A DNA stretch of 64,000 nucleotides, taken from the NCBI GenBank assembly GCA_036303105.1, contig JAXJBF010000135.1, forward strand, positions 1 through 64,000. Direction: 5' to 3'. This document shows positions 15,196-23,894 of the stretch, in pieces (position 1 is the first letter of the stretch; each line of letters starts with the position of its first letter). The notes beneath the pieces are model-generated. The model made no database searches and was not told where the DNA came from. It was given only the letters and a program-made list of their open reading frames with translations. The translations under genes and the position numbers were made by a program. The DNA comes from UMGS1590 sp036303105. Lineage in GTDB: Bacteria > Bacillota > Peptococcia > Peptococcales > Peptococcaceae.

Positions 15196-16101
15196 ATGCG
15201 ATCGGAACAATTAGAGTATTTGAACGAAATTGCTCGTGCAAACTCTATAAATAAAGCAAGCAAGAATCTATGCATCTCGGCTCAAGCACTAAGTGCATCC
15301 ATGAAAAATTTAGAAGAAGAACTAGAATTTCAAGTCCTAGATACAACCTACAAGGGAACACAATTAACAGAAAAAGGAGAAGAGTTGTTAGAGGCAGGTT
15401 TAGTTTTTTTGAATAAGATCTATGAATTGCGTGGCTATCGATCTGAACGAAGAAAAATTATCGGAAAAGTTGAGCTCTACTGCGTTCCGGGTGTAGTAGA
15501 AACCATTTTACCAAGTTTTTTTCTAGAGTTTCAAAACTACCACCCTAATGGTGAACTTGAACCTATAGCTATCAACTATCAAGAAATAATGAGCGGCTTA
15601 TTACTTGAGGATTTTGAATACGCCTTTGTTTTTGCACCAATGATTAACGAACAAAGCATGATAAACTGGGAAGAACGCTTCTCTTTCACTCCATTAAAAT
15701 CCATGAAATATTATTGTGCTATTAATAAAAACTTATATCTTGCGTCACAGAAAAGCATATCCATAAAAACCATGTTGGACTATGACATCATTGCTTATGA
15801 ACCTGAAAGCTGCAAAATATTTTCAACCAGCCGCATCTATCATTATTTTAACCCCCAAAAAAAGATTCAATCTATAAAACATAAAGGAATTTTCAATAAA
15901 GTTCAAGCAAATAAAAAAGTTGTAAGTCTAACGACCTCATTAGATGGAACATTCTCAGATAATAAAAATGTTGCCTATATTCCACTTTCTGATAAAAACG
16001 TGCGTGCAAATTTTGGCTATATCAAATTAAAAGGCAAACAATTATCTACGCAGTCTCAAATGATGATTGACATGTTCCAAGAATTCTTACGAGTTCGTTA
16101 A
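15196..16101 (+). CDS. LysR-family transcriptional regulator
   Basis: A 301-residue regulator with an N-terminal winged helix (YLNEIARANSINKASKNLCI, then SAQALSASMKNLEEEL) and a LysR-type effector domain. The HTH is divergent: S/A-rich LCISAQALSASMKNLE replaces the usual L..SQPALS..I..LE, but spacing is normal. ATG with TGAGGTGA upstream. It stands in front of the DASS transporter and hydrolase genes, same strand, with a terminator between them, and probably controls them. The inducer is unknown. Confidence 0.8.
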   Translation: MRSEQLEYLNEIARANSINKASKNLCISAQALSASMKNLEEELEFQVLDTTYKGTQLTEKGEELLEAGLVFLNKIYELRGYRSERRKIIGKVELYCVPGVVETILPSFFLEFQNYHPNGELEPIAINYQEIMSGLLLEDFEYAFVFAPMINEQSMINWEERFSFTPLKSMKYYCAINKNLYLASQKSISIKTMLDYDIIAYEPESCKIFSTSRIYHYFNPQKKIQSIKHKGIFNKVQANKKVVSLTTSLDGTFSDNKNVAYIPLSDKNVRANFGYIKLKGKQLSTQSQMMIDMFQEFLRVR

Positions 16102-16138
16102 AAGCTTTCTTATACATAGAATTTACTCTCTTAACTTT

Positions 16139-16179
16139 AAAGTACCAATTGTTGGCATCTCTGCAACAATTGGTACTTT
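16139..16179 (+). terminator. Terminator after the LysR gene
   Basis: AAAGTACCAATTGTTG / CAACAATTGGTACTTT with a 9-nt loop and following T run; 16-bp arms. Confidence 0.9.
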
Positions 16180-16330
16180 TTATGCTTCAAGTAAAACTTG
16201 ATAGGTCAAAACAACTCCGCAGACAAGTACTTATATGCAGCAAACGTTTCAAAGCTTATGATATGTATAAAGAGATGTGAATTAGCCGGCTATATAATAA
16301 ATATTATCTATGAAAGAAGGGTGTATTGAA

Positions 16331-17776
16331 ATGGAACAAACAAACAACACCGCATTACGTTACTATGCAAAGATCCTATTAATTGCTGTGTTAATGTTCG
16401 GTATTGGGTTTCTGCCATCTATCGGTGATATTACCCCATATGGAATGAAAATTTTAGGTATCTTTATAGGCTGTATTGTTGGTTGGGGATTTGGGTACCA
16501 ATTCATTACAAGTATTTTCGCTCTCATTCTATTAAGTTTTCTTGGCGAAAATACGATTGATACCGTGTTAAGTGGGGCTTTTGGCAACGCAAGTTTGGTA
16601 CTCGTTGTGTTCGCATTTTTATTCTGTTTCGGCATTGAAAAAACAGGCATTATGTCCTACGTTGCCAACTATATTCTATCAAGAAAGTTTACCTCTAAAG
16701 GTCCTTGGTTTATTTCCCTTGCATTTTGGATCGCCTGCTGTGTATGTTCTGCATTGATTACCAACTGTGTGCCGGTAATCATTCTCATGTGGGCCATGTT
16801 CTACGAAATTACAGAAAAAATGCATGTTCCACGAAATCATAAATGGGTACAAATAACAATGATTTTATTATGTGTAGTCGGATACACTGGAAGCGTTATC
16901 ATGCCATACTCAGGGTGGCCAATTATGGCCTATGCATTGGCTGGCAGCGTGCTCGGAAATACAACAATCAATTTTGCTTCCCACACGATCTTAATGCTTG
17001 TGCTTAATGTTGCTATTATTGCAGTTTTATTTATCTTATGCCAGTTTTTACTCAGACGAAAATTAGAAATTACCGTTTCTGACAACCTAATTAGCAGCAA
17101 AAACTTGAAGATGGACAAAGCACAAAAATTAGGTGTATTTTATCTCGCGTTACTAGGTTTGGCTATTTTTCTACCAAACATTATCGACGCCTCTGTTCCA
17201 GGAATAAACATCTTATCTAGGTTATCGTCAGTTGGCTGTTTTGCTGTAATTTGCGTATTAATGTGCATTACAAGAGTTGACGGAAAACCATTAATGGATC
17301 CTGTTGAGTCAATGAAAAACATTCCTTGGTCATTATATTTTCTTTTACTGGCAGCATTGTTCTTAGCTTCCTTGATTTCTTCTCCAGAGACAGGAATTAG
17401 CGCAACCATCGTCAGCATACTCAATAGTATGTTAGGTGGTATCGGCGTGTTCGGTGTTATCGCGCTATTCGTTGCTTTTGGTTGCTTAATCACCAATGCT
17501 ATAAATAACGTCGTATGTATGAATATTTTCATTCCTATTGGTGTTGCCACTATCGTCGGAATGAGCGGCAATCCTGCTGTATTGGTTGAATTGTTGCAAA
17601 TGGTCCTTTACCTCGGTTTAATCCTTCCTAGCGGCAGTGCTGTTGGAGCATTAATGCATGGGAACACCGAGTGGTTGCAAACAAAATCCATTTATAAATA
17701 CGCATTTCTTGGTTGTTTCGTTGTTGTTATAGTTTGCTTAGTAATTGGTATTCCATTAGGCAATCTATTATTTTAA
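16331..17776 (+). CDS. DASS-family (SLC13-like) anion transporter
   Basis: About 481 residues with 12 or more membrane helices, such as ILLIAVLMFGIGFLPSIGD and YAFLGCFVVVIVCLVIGIPL. Internal SLC13-like hairpin regions include LITNCVPVIILMWAMFYE and LITNAINNVVCMNIFIPIGV, with Asn/Thr-rich substrate and sodium-binding turns. Such carriers import dicarboxylates, sulfate or related organic anions with sodium. Start chosen at the ATG of MEQTNN about 10 bases after AGAAGGG; an ATG seven codons earlier overlaps the ribosome site. It lies 31 bp before the hydrolase gene, so transporter and hydrolase probably share one substrate pathway. Confidence 0.8.
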   Translation: MEQTNNTALRYYAKILLIAVLMFGIGFLPSIGDITPYGMKILGIFIGCIVGWGFGYQFITSIFALILLSFLGENTIDTVLSGAFGNASLVLVVFAFLFCFGIEKTGIMSYVANYILSRKFTSKGPWFISLAFWIACCVCSALITNCVPVIILMWAMFYEITEKMHVPRNHKWVQITMILLCVVGYTGSVIMPYSGWPIMAYALAGSVLGNTTINFASHTILMLVLNVAIIAVLFILCQFLLRRKLEITVSDNLISSKNLKMDKAQKLGVFYLALLGLAIFLPNIIDASVPGINILSRLSSVGCFAVICVLMCITRVDGKPLMDPVESMKNIPWSLYFLLLAALFLASLISSPETGISATIVSILNSMLGGIGVFGVIALFVAFGCLITNAINNVVCMNIFIPIGVATIVGMSGNPAVLVELLQMVLYLGLILPSGSAVGALMHGNTEWLQTKSIYKYAFLGCFVVVIVCLVIGIPLGNLLF

Positions 17777-17807
17777 TAAATAATATTCTATAAGGAGTGA
17801 AGCTGTT

Positions 17808-19838
17808 ATGAAACGAGAAGGGTATAACAACAAAATTCTGGTGCTTGGTATTGATGGAATGGATCCTAGATTAACTGAGAAATATGTTCATCAAGGTATC
17901 ATGCCAAATACAAAAAAATTTATCGAAAAAGGTGCTTCTGGAAAAGGTCTGGTTTTACTCGGTGCCCATCCAACAATCACACCACCAATGTGGACCACTC
18001 TAGCAACAGGCGCTTATCCATCTACCCACGGAATCACAGATTTCTTTCTACAAGACGGAAACAACCTGGATTCAACTGCATATGGTCTGGATTCACGATT
18101 ATGCAAAGCTGAACAAATGTGGAATGTACTGGCAGAAAGCGGAAAGAAAACCCTGGTTTGGCATTGGCCAGGTTCTAGCTGGCCACCAACCAGCGATAGT
18201 CCAAACCTGCACGTTGTCGACGGAACACAACCGGAAGGAGTCAACTGCGGAACCGCTGAGATTGAAAAAGATTTTATCCTTGTTGCCGATGTAAAGACAG
18301 AAGGTACCACCTATAAAGCCAAAGCTGTAGCTGGCTCGCATATTCCTTGCACGATTGATGATCTGGAAAAAGAAGATGAAAAAGCAAGTACTAGTAAGAT
18401 TGGAAATGCAATTGCTGTTGGGGCAAAACCAAGCTCCATTATCATTCTCTCTCCAGACGAAGGCCAGGGTACAATGGGCAAAACTCCATACGACGTTGTT
18501 CTCTCTCCTATCAAACCAGCCAACGGTTGGGTAGATGCTCCTGAGGATGCATTGGAAATCACTGTTCTTTTCAGTAAAGGTATGATTCGTCGCGTTGGTC
18601 TGATCACCAAAAATGAAGAAGGAATTTATGATACAGTAAAACTTTATAAAAACAAGAAGTCTGAAGAACCTCTTGCCGTTCTTCCAAAAGGCGAATTTGT
18701 AAAAAATATTAAAGACGAAGCCATTCGTGATGATGAAAAATACGATGTTGTACGCAATATGCGTGTCCTTGACCTTGCAGAAGACGGCTCGCATCTCAAG
18801 CTCTGGGTTTCAACAGCCATCAATGTAAATGAGGATACTCTATGGTATCCAAGGGAACTCTATCAATTGGTTTATGAAAATTGCGGAGCAGCTGTAGCAG
18901 GATGTATGTTAGGCGGTTACGACGAACAACTTCTGAAAGAATGCATGGTTCCTCAATGGGAAGCTCAAGGCGAATGGGTGGCTGATAGTCTGAATTACTT
19001 AATTGATAACGAAGATTATGAAGCTGTATTCTCTCATTATCATAATGTAGACTTGCAAGGACACATGATCGTCAAATTTATGAAAAACAAAGGACAGGAC
19101 ATGCTGCCAGAACATGTGTATGCAGAATTGATGCAAATGGTCTATGAACAAACCGACCGATACATCGGGCGCTTCATGCACTACTTAGATGAAGGTTGGA
19201 CCATCATGATCGTTTCTGACCACGCTCAAGCTTGCCCAGAATACGGACCAATGGCTATTGGTGAACCAGTTGGTGTCAATGTTCGTCTCATGGAAGAATT
19301 GGGTTATACTGCTGTCAAAAAAGATGAAAACGGAAATGATCTGCATGAAATCGACTGGGAAAACACAAAAGCAGTAGCAGTTCGCGGTAATCACATCTAT
19401 ATCAATTTGAAAGGAAGAAATCCTTATGGTATTGTAGACCCTGCAGATCAATATGAATTAGAAGAGCAAATCATGACAGATCTGTATAGTTACAAACACC
19501 CAGAAACCGGGAAACGCGTCATTGCATTGGCATTGCGAAATAAAGATGCTTTGCTACTCGGCCTGAGCGGAGACGGTTGCGGCGATATCATTTACTGGAC
19601 TTCCGAAGGATATCATTTTGACCATGGTGATGCGTTGTCTACAACATTAGGCTATGCAGATACTTCGATTTCTCCAATTTTCATTGCTGCCGGCAAAGGC
19701 ATCAAAGAAGGTTTCACAACAGATCGTGTCATTCGTGAAGTAGATGTTACGCCTACCATTGCAGCGATTACCGGGGTACGTATGCCTGCCCAATGTGAAG
19801 GTGCTCCTGTTTATCAGATTTTAGATGGAGAATTTTAA
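17808..19838 (+). CDS. Alkaline-phosphatase-superfamily phosphodiesterase/hydrolase
   Basis: A 676-residue cytosolic enzyme (no signal peptide) of the type I phosphodiesterase/nucleotide pyrophosphatase group. Two-metal ligands are visible: Asp16 in LGIDGMD, the nucleophile Thr at about 58 in TITPPMW, followed by LATGAYPSTHGI, then Asp and His in YHNVDLQGH (about 410-420), Asp-His in VSDHAQ (about 471), and His in HFDHGDAL (about 604). All catalytic positions appear intact. An inserted region of about 250 residues (about 130-380) has no recognised fold and may define the substrate. Could hydrolyse an organic phosphate or sulfate ester imported by the DASS carrier. AAGGAG ribosome site. Confidence 0.82.
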   Translation: MKREGYNNKILVLGIDGMDPRLTEKYVHQGIMPNTKKFIEKGASGKGLVLLGAHPTITPPMWTTLATGAYPSTHGITDFFLQDGNNLDSTAYGLDSRLCKAEQMWNVLAESGKKTLVWHWPGSSWPPTSDSPNLHVVDGTQPEGVNCGTAEIEKDFILVADVKTEGTTYKAKAVAGSHIPCTIDDLEKEDEKASTSKIGNAIAVGAKPSSIIILSPDEGQGTMGKTPYDVVLSPIKPANGWVDAPEDALEITVLFSKGMIRRVGLITKNEEGIYDTVKLYKNKKSEEPLAVLPKGEFVKNIKDEAIRDDEKYDVVRNMRVLDLAEDGSHLKLWVSTAINVNEDTLWYPRELYQLVYENCGAAVAGCMLGGYDEQLLKECMVPQWEAQGEWVADSLNYLIDNEDYEAVFSHYHNVDLQGHMIVKFMKNKGQDMLPEHVYAELMQMVYEQTDRYIGRFMHYLDEGWTIMIVSDHAQACPEYGPMAIGEPVGVNVRLMEELGYTAVKKDENGNDLHEIDWENTKAVAVRGNHIYINLKGRNPYGIVDPADQYELEEQIMTDLYSYKHPETGKRVIALALRNKDALLLGLSGDGCGDIIYWTSEGYHFDHGDALSTTLGYADTSISPIFIAAGKGIKEGFTTDRVIREVDVTPTIAAITGVRMPAQCEGAPVYQILDGEF

Positions 19839-19865
19839 ACCATATTAAAATCAAATAACTAAATA

Positions 19866-19943
19866 AAAAGAACTGCTGCGGCATGTCGATATAATGAGCT
19901 ATAACTCTATCCATAAACGACATTGTAATGCAGCAGTTCTTTT
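19866..19943 (+). terminator. Long nested hairpin after the hydrolase gene
   Basis: Outer arms AAAAGAACTGCTGC / GCAGCAGTTCTTTT (14 bp, perfect), inner ATGTCG / CGACAT and a small GAG/CTC loop, then T-rich sequence. It lies 27 bp after the hydrolase stop and ends 18 bp before the next start codon. Acts as a terminator or as a regulatory switch for the genes downstream. Confidence 0.7.
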
Positions 19944-19961
19944 ATTATGGAGGAATAAACT

Positions 19962-20399
19962 ATGGATTTAGAACACTATACCAAAAATCGCATCAATATC
20001 TTAAAAGAACGAACCACGCATTGCGTATGTAAATATTGTGGCGGACAACTTCATTTGCGACGTATCATTTTTAGTAACATAGAAGGCGCACGTATTGAAA
20101 TATTTTGCGAACATTGTAATCGAATTGAATTTGGTGTTGAAAAAGAAATTTATCAATGCGCACGAAACTTCGTAGAAAAATTTAACTTCAATTGTTTCCC
20201 AGACTTGGAAGATAATGAAACAACAAAAAGAATGAATATTGCAAAGGTATGTGAAATTATTACGTGGGCAGATCAAAAACGCGGACTGTTAGATGATAAC
20301 GGATTTACAACCAACATTCATTTGGAAGATGGAATTGCCGGAGATATATTATTTGTTCAAGGAGAATCACTCGTTTCAAAAAATAGAAATTCATTTTAG
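19962..20399 (+). CDS. Zinc-ribbon protein, function unknown
   Basis: A 145-residue protein. Residues about 20-55 hold two CxxC knuckles, CKYCGG and CEHCNR, 25-30 residues apart, so a zinc ribbon is likely. The remainder (QCARNFVEKFNFNCFPDLED, AKVCEIITWADQKRGLLDDN) is not recognised. ATG with GGAGGAATAA. It is followed after 14 bp by a soluble ABC ATPase and a further unknown gene, suggesting a three-gene unit. There is no membrane segment. Confidence 0.6.
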   Translation: MDLEHYTKNRINILKERTTHCVCKYCGGQLHLRRIIFSNIEGARIEIFCEHCNRIEFGVEKEIYQCARNFVEKFNFNCFPDLEDNETTKRMNIAKVCEIITWADQKRGLLDDNGFTTNIHLEDGIAGDILFVQGESLVSKNRNSF

Positions 20400-20413
20400 A
20401 AAGGAGACTAACA

Positions 20414-21223
20414 ATGGATGCACAAAAAATTATCCAAATAGAAAATCTCAATTTAAAAATTGGCAATAAATTTTTATTAAAAGATATTAACTGGGAAATC
20501 TGCCAAGGCGAAAACTGGATACTATTCGGACAAAATGGCTGCGGTAAGACCACCCTCCTTTCTATTATTGCTGGTTATGCCTCTTGTTTAGATGGAAATG
20601 TAACCTTATTCGGAGAAACATTCGACGAAACGAATTGGTTAAACATACGAAAGCGAATAGCCTGGATAAGCAGCTCATTTTTTGATAAATATTATACAAA
20701 CGAGTCTGTCCTGCAAATCGTATTATCCGGAAAAGATACAACACTGGGTATAGGCTATAACATCAATGATAATGATATAAAAAAAGCATTGTTATTACTA
20801 GATCAATTTAAACTCAGAAGATATATGGACCGCCCCTATCGTCTACTTAGTAAAGGCGAACGTCAAAACGTTTTAATTGCACGCGCATTGATGAATGATG
20901 CTCAACTATATATCTTAGACGAACCATGTTCCGGTTTAGACGTTAATGCCCGTGACCACATGATACATTACATTCAGAAATTAGCAGAAAACAAACAGAT
21001 TACTCTTATATATGTAACACACTATGCCGAAGAAATTCCAAATGAATTTGATCATGTACTCCTCATGCGAAAAGGACGCATTTATTCAAAAGGGGATGCA
21101 AAGGAATTATTAGGTTCTGACTCTTTAAGTGCTTTTCTTGAGAGTCCATTGGAAAGCTTTTGGACCGATAGTAGACTACATTTAAAATTTTATCACCAAG
21201 ATAAAGTAGGTGAGAAAATATGA
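20414..21223 (+). CDS. ABC-type ATPase without membrane partner (ModF-like)
   Basis: A 269-residue ATP-binding protein: Walker A GQNGCGKTT, Q-loop-region WISSSFFDKYYTNESV, signature LSKGERQNVLIARAL (second G replaced by K, as in ModF-type ATPases), Walker B LYILDEPCSGLD, H-loop VTHYAEEI. No permease or binding protein is adjacent; instead it is flanked by a zinc-ribbon protein and overlaps the next unknown gene by 4 nt (ATGA). Role may be regulation or energising an unlinked system. Start follows AAAGGAGACTAAC. Confidence 0.78.
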   Translation: MDAQKIIQIENLNLKIGNKFLLKDINWEICQGENWILFGQNGCGKTTLLSIIAGYASCLDGNVTLFGETFDETNWLNIRKRIAWISSSFFDKYYTNESVLQIVLSGKDTTLGIGYNINDNDIKKALLLLDQFKLRRYMDRPYRLLSKGERQNVLIARALMNDAQLYILDEPCSGLDVNARDHMIHYIQKLAENKQITLIYVTHYAEEIPNEFDHVLLMRKGRIYSKGDAKELLGSDSLSAFLESPLESFWTDSRLHLKFYHQDKVGEKI

Positions 21224-22155
21224 ACGAATTTACTTCTCGTGACGAACAAATGACACAAGACGTAGCTACAATGGCTGCTTTAGGACGATTTGAAAAGGAA
21301 TTCACAGTTTACGGTTGTGTATTCTTTGATAACGAACAAATAATTATTGCAATTAGTGAATCTGCAGATAGAATTTTTGATTGGATGTACGATATTGAAA
21401 ACAAAGATCAGTATGTATCTACTATCCATTCTGCTTCAATACGTTCATTAGTTCCCGCTGGAATGGAAAATTTTTTCATTGAACAAGCACAACAAAAACT
21501 CATACTTTCTTTAAGATCAATCTATCCATCAGAATACTTTCTTACGCTACAAAAAGCATTTCAAGTCTTTCCTACCAATCAGTCTTTTGAACCCCTTGAA
21601 CAAATGCGATATCAATTAGACGGTATTTGCAATAATGAACAGATAATAATTTTTCAAGGATTAATAGAAAAAGCCTACAAAAGAAAAATTTTAAAAGAAT
21701 CTTCATATCTTCAACTATTAAAGTGGGTAAACTGGACAAAACGGGACCTTGAACAACAAATAGTAAAAAAAGATAAATATGAAAAAGATTTTTTCGCCTT
21801 CATTTATATCAGTCCTGATCAAACAAGTCATCATATTTTTATTGATGGGAATAAAGCCAATACCTACAAAAAATTAGAGCAGAAAATATCTCAAAATTAT
21901 TTTGTTTCTAATATTATTACAAAAAAATGGTACTACAATAACACATACACTATTATTGATGCAAAAAATGATTGCAAAGCCTATTTAGAACAAATTTTCG
22001 ATCTTACCTACCAATCCCTACTGATAACAATAGAAACATTACCGACTCCAATTAACACACAAATTTTTGATATTGCATCACAAAGCTATCGAAAATCAAA
22101 TCAAAAAGATCTATTAAACAATTTAAAGCGACAACGACAAATACTTCACATTTAA
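21220..22155 (+). CDS. Hypothetical protein, translationally coupled to the ABC ATPase
   Basis: A 311-residue soluble protein with no recognised family. It is lysine-, glutamine- and tyrosine-rich, has no signal peptide or membrane segment, and shows mixed alpha/beta character (for example KDFFAFIYISPDQTSHHIFI). The ATG overlaps the stop of the ABC ATPase gene, preceded by AGGTGAG. Function cannot be inferred; the overlap implies a partner of the ATPase. A bidirectional terminator follows. Confidence 0.55.
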   Translation: MNEFTSRDEQMTQDVATMAALGRFEKEFTVYGCVFFDNEQIIIAISESADRIFDWMYDIENKDQYVSTIHSASIRSLVPAGMENFFIEQAQQKLILSLRSIYPSEYFLTLQKAFQVFPTNQSFEPLEQMRYQLDGICNNEQIIIFQGLIEKAYKRKILKESSYLQLLKWVNWTKRDLEQQIVKKDKYEKDFFAFIYISPDQTSHHIFIDGNKANTYKKLEQKISQNYFVSNIITKKWYYNNTYTIIDAKNDCKAYLEQIFDLTYQSLLITIETLPTPINTQIFDIASQSYRKSNQKDLLNNLKRQRQILHI

Positions 22156-22164
22156 CGATTTTCA

Positions 22165-22201
22165 AAAATGTACCCAGGCTATTACTCTCTGGGTACATTT
22201 T
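22165..22201. terminator. Bidirectional terminator between convergent genes
   Basis: AAAATGTACCCAG / CTGGGTACATTTT, 13-bp arms, with A and T tracts on its two sides. It closes the AT-rich island and the convergent hicB gene. Confidence 0.88.
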
Positions 22202-22203
22202 TT

Positions 22204-22542
22204 CTATTCACCGCGCGCCAGAAATTCCTGCACGGCTTGTTCGACGGCGCTGTTGAGCGTGGTGTTGTGGTGCATGGCCCAGAGCACGATGTTTTTATGC
22301 AGTGCTGGTTTTAGGCGCACGTTGAACTGGCCTTTGAAGGCGCGGGCCGGACGGCGGCCAACGTTGGCGCAGAAGGCCAGATAACGGTCCACGGCATCGT
22401 GAAACGCCGCTTCCACGCCGTCAATGGTTGTGCTTTCGTAATTGACGGCGTCGATGATGCCCTGCACCTTGCCATACAGCAGACGCTGCTGCGCGTCATA
22501 GTGCACCTTTGTCACATAGCCGCGATATTCCAGTACATCCAT
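22204..22542 (-). CDS. HicB-family antitoxin-like protein, orphan
   Basis: About 112 residues: an N-terminal partial RNase-H-like HicB fold (MDVLEYRGYVTKVHYDAQQR, then LLYGKVQGI and GVEAAFHDAVDRYLAFCA) and a C-terminal ribbon-helix-helix (GQFNVRLKPALHKNIVLWAM). It should bind DNA and neutralise a HicA mRNA interferase, but no hicA-like gene is adjacent on either side. Start chosen after TTAGGAGGAGAGACC; that ribosome site directly follows the U run of the upstream terminator. Could be a solitary regulator. Confidence 0.82.
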   Translation of the reverse strand: MDVLEYRGYVTKVHYDAQQRLLYGKVQGIIDAVNYESTTIDGVEAAFHDAVDRYLAFCANVGRRPARAFKGQFNVRLKPALHKNIVLWAMHHNTTLNSAVEQAVQEFLARGE

Positions 22543-22560
22543 GGTCTCTCCTCCTAAAAA

Positions 22561-22583
22561 ATGCGGCGGAATATCCGCCGCAT
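22561..22583 (-). terminator. Terminator of the stalk-domain protein gene
   Basis: ATGCGGCGGA / TCCGCCGCAT with a 3-nt loop, then TTTTTT on the minus strand. The U run continues straight into the hicB ribosome site, so any hicB mRNA from upstream must read through it. Confidence 0.85.
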
Positions 22584-22690
22584 GACTGCGCAGTGTTTTT
22601 TGCGAGTAAGAAACCCTGTGCTGCCCCAGCCACAGTATGGGCGGCGCAGGATTCAAAAGCACTGCTTGATGTCTTCGATCAGCGCTCTTG

Positions 22691-23623
22691 TCAGCTTTGA
22701 GCTGGCGTCAAAGCGCTGAGATCGATGACATGCTGCACACCGTCGCCATCGGTTGCAATGAGCTGGCCGTCCACCATGTTCAGAACGCAGGCGTTGACAG
22801 CGAAGTCCAGCGTGTAGCTGACGGTATCGCCGCCAATGGTGGCTGCGTAGAGTCGGTTTGGTTCCACAGGATTGGACCAGCCGCTGGCATTGATGCCATC
22901 GGTGTAGTAGACGGTGTCGCCATCCACACAGAAGGACGATGGGTAAATGTCCGTCAGATAGGTGAGATGATCGCCGTCATCACGGAAGAGCGGCATCGGT
23001 TCTGTCCAGCTGTCTTGGCACAGAAGGGCAAGGTAGCTGGTGCCATCGATAACACGCTGGCTCATGATTGGATAGGCCGCACTCTCATCATAGATGGTGT
23101 AGCCCTCCGGCAAGGCCACCTGCTGAATGCCATTGGTGTCCGCGCGCAGAAGCTGGCCGCCGATGACCTGGTATTGCAGGTCCTTACCCTGAGCAATCCA
23201 AACGGTGCGCGTGTCGTTGTCCCAATAGATGTCGCCATAGAGCTCCGTGAAGTCACGCGCCGGCAGATAGGTGCGATCGTTTTTCAACGTCGGTGCTGTC
23301 TCAAACACACCTGCTGCACCATTGGCGGTGTAGGCGGTGCTGCCAACCTGCAGCGTCACATCCACGCTGCCGTCGGCGCTGGTAATGTGAATGCTGCCAT
23401 CTGGCTGCCAGTCGGTTTGATAATCCAATGCCTCGCTCACCAGCCGCAGCGGAATCATGGTGCGTCCGGCATCGCTGATGTAGGCTTCGCCTTCTGCAGC
23501 GCTGCCGCCGATCGAGACGCTGTTGATCCGCAGATGAACATCGGTGCTATCGGCCCACGCCGCGCTCGGCGCCGCCAACACTGCCGCACATACTAAACCA
23601 GACAATACTTTCTTCCCTTTCAT
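22691..23623 (-). CDS. Secreted stalk-domain (copper amine oxidase N-terminal-like) protein
   Basis: About 310 residues. A signal peptide ends near AAWA-DS. The next about 110 residues carry the stalk/copper amine oxidase N-terminal-like repeat: ISDAGRTMIPLRLVSEALDY, then LKNDRTYLPARDFTELYGDI and YWDNDTRTVWIA. The remaining part (about 180 residues, DUF5050-like beta strands with YAATIGGDTVSYTLDF) may form a propeller fragment. Not an amine oxidase: no catalytic domain is present. ATG chosen 8 bases after AAAGGA. A paralogue of the same layout lies at 61666-62625. Located at the cell envelope; ligand unknown. Confidence 0.75.
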   Translation of the reverse strand: MKGKKVLSGLVCAAVLAAPSAAWADSTDVHLRINSVSIGGSAAEGEAYISDAGRTMIPLRLVSEALDYQTDWQPDGSIHITSADGSVDVTLQVGSTAYTANGAAGVFETAPTLKNDRTYLPARDFTELYGDIYWDNDTRTVWIAQGKDLQYQVIGGQLLRADTNGIQQVALPEGYTIYDESAAYPIMSQRVIDGTSYLALLCQDSWTEPMPLFRDDGDHLTYLTDIYPSSFCVDGDTVYYTDGINASGWSNPVEPNRLYAATIGGDTVSYTLDFAVNACVLNMVDGQLIATDGDGVQHVIDLSALTPAQS

Positions 23624-23894
23624 GTTGACCATCCTTTCTGTTTCATCGATTGCTTTGTTTCTACCTCTATTGTACGCCGGCATCCTGCCATGTTTGCTAA
23701 GGTTTTATAAATGAATTCTTAATTTTTCATGAACTTTTTTCCGCACATACAAAGGCAAACCGTTCATTATATCATAAATTGCTTGCTACTGCGCAGCACT
23801 GTCGCAAACGACACGCTGACGACGTAAACAACATAAAAATCCCCCGAACGTTCGTCGGGGGAAGTTGAACGTTTGGGGGAATGAGGATGGAAAA

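Larger units (their letters stand above)
15090..22165. other. AT-rich island with six plus-strand genes
   Basis: The base composition drops sharply at about 15.09 kb and rises again at about 22.2 kb. Inside, codons end mostly in A or T, unlike genes on either side. All six genes are on the plus strand. No integrase, tRNA or flanking repeat is seen. Recent horizontal transfer is the simplest reading. Confidence 0.7.

Noticed and set aside
22691..23623. Copper amine oxidase
   Set aside because: Only the N-terminal stalk-type repeats are present; no topaquinone catalytic domain.
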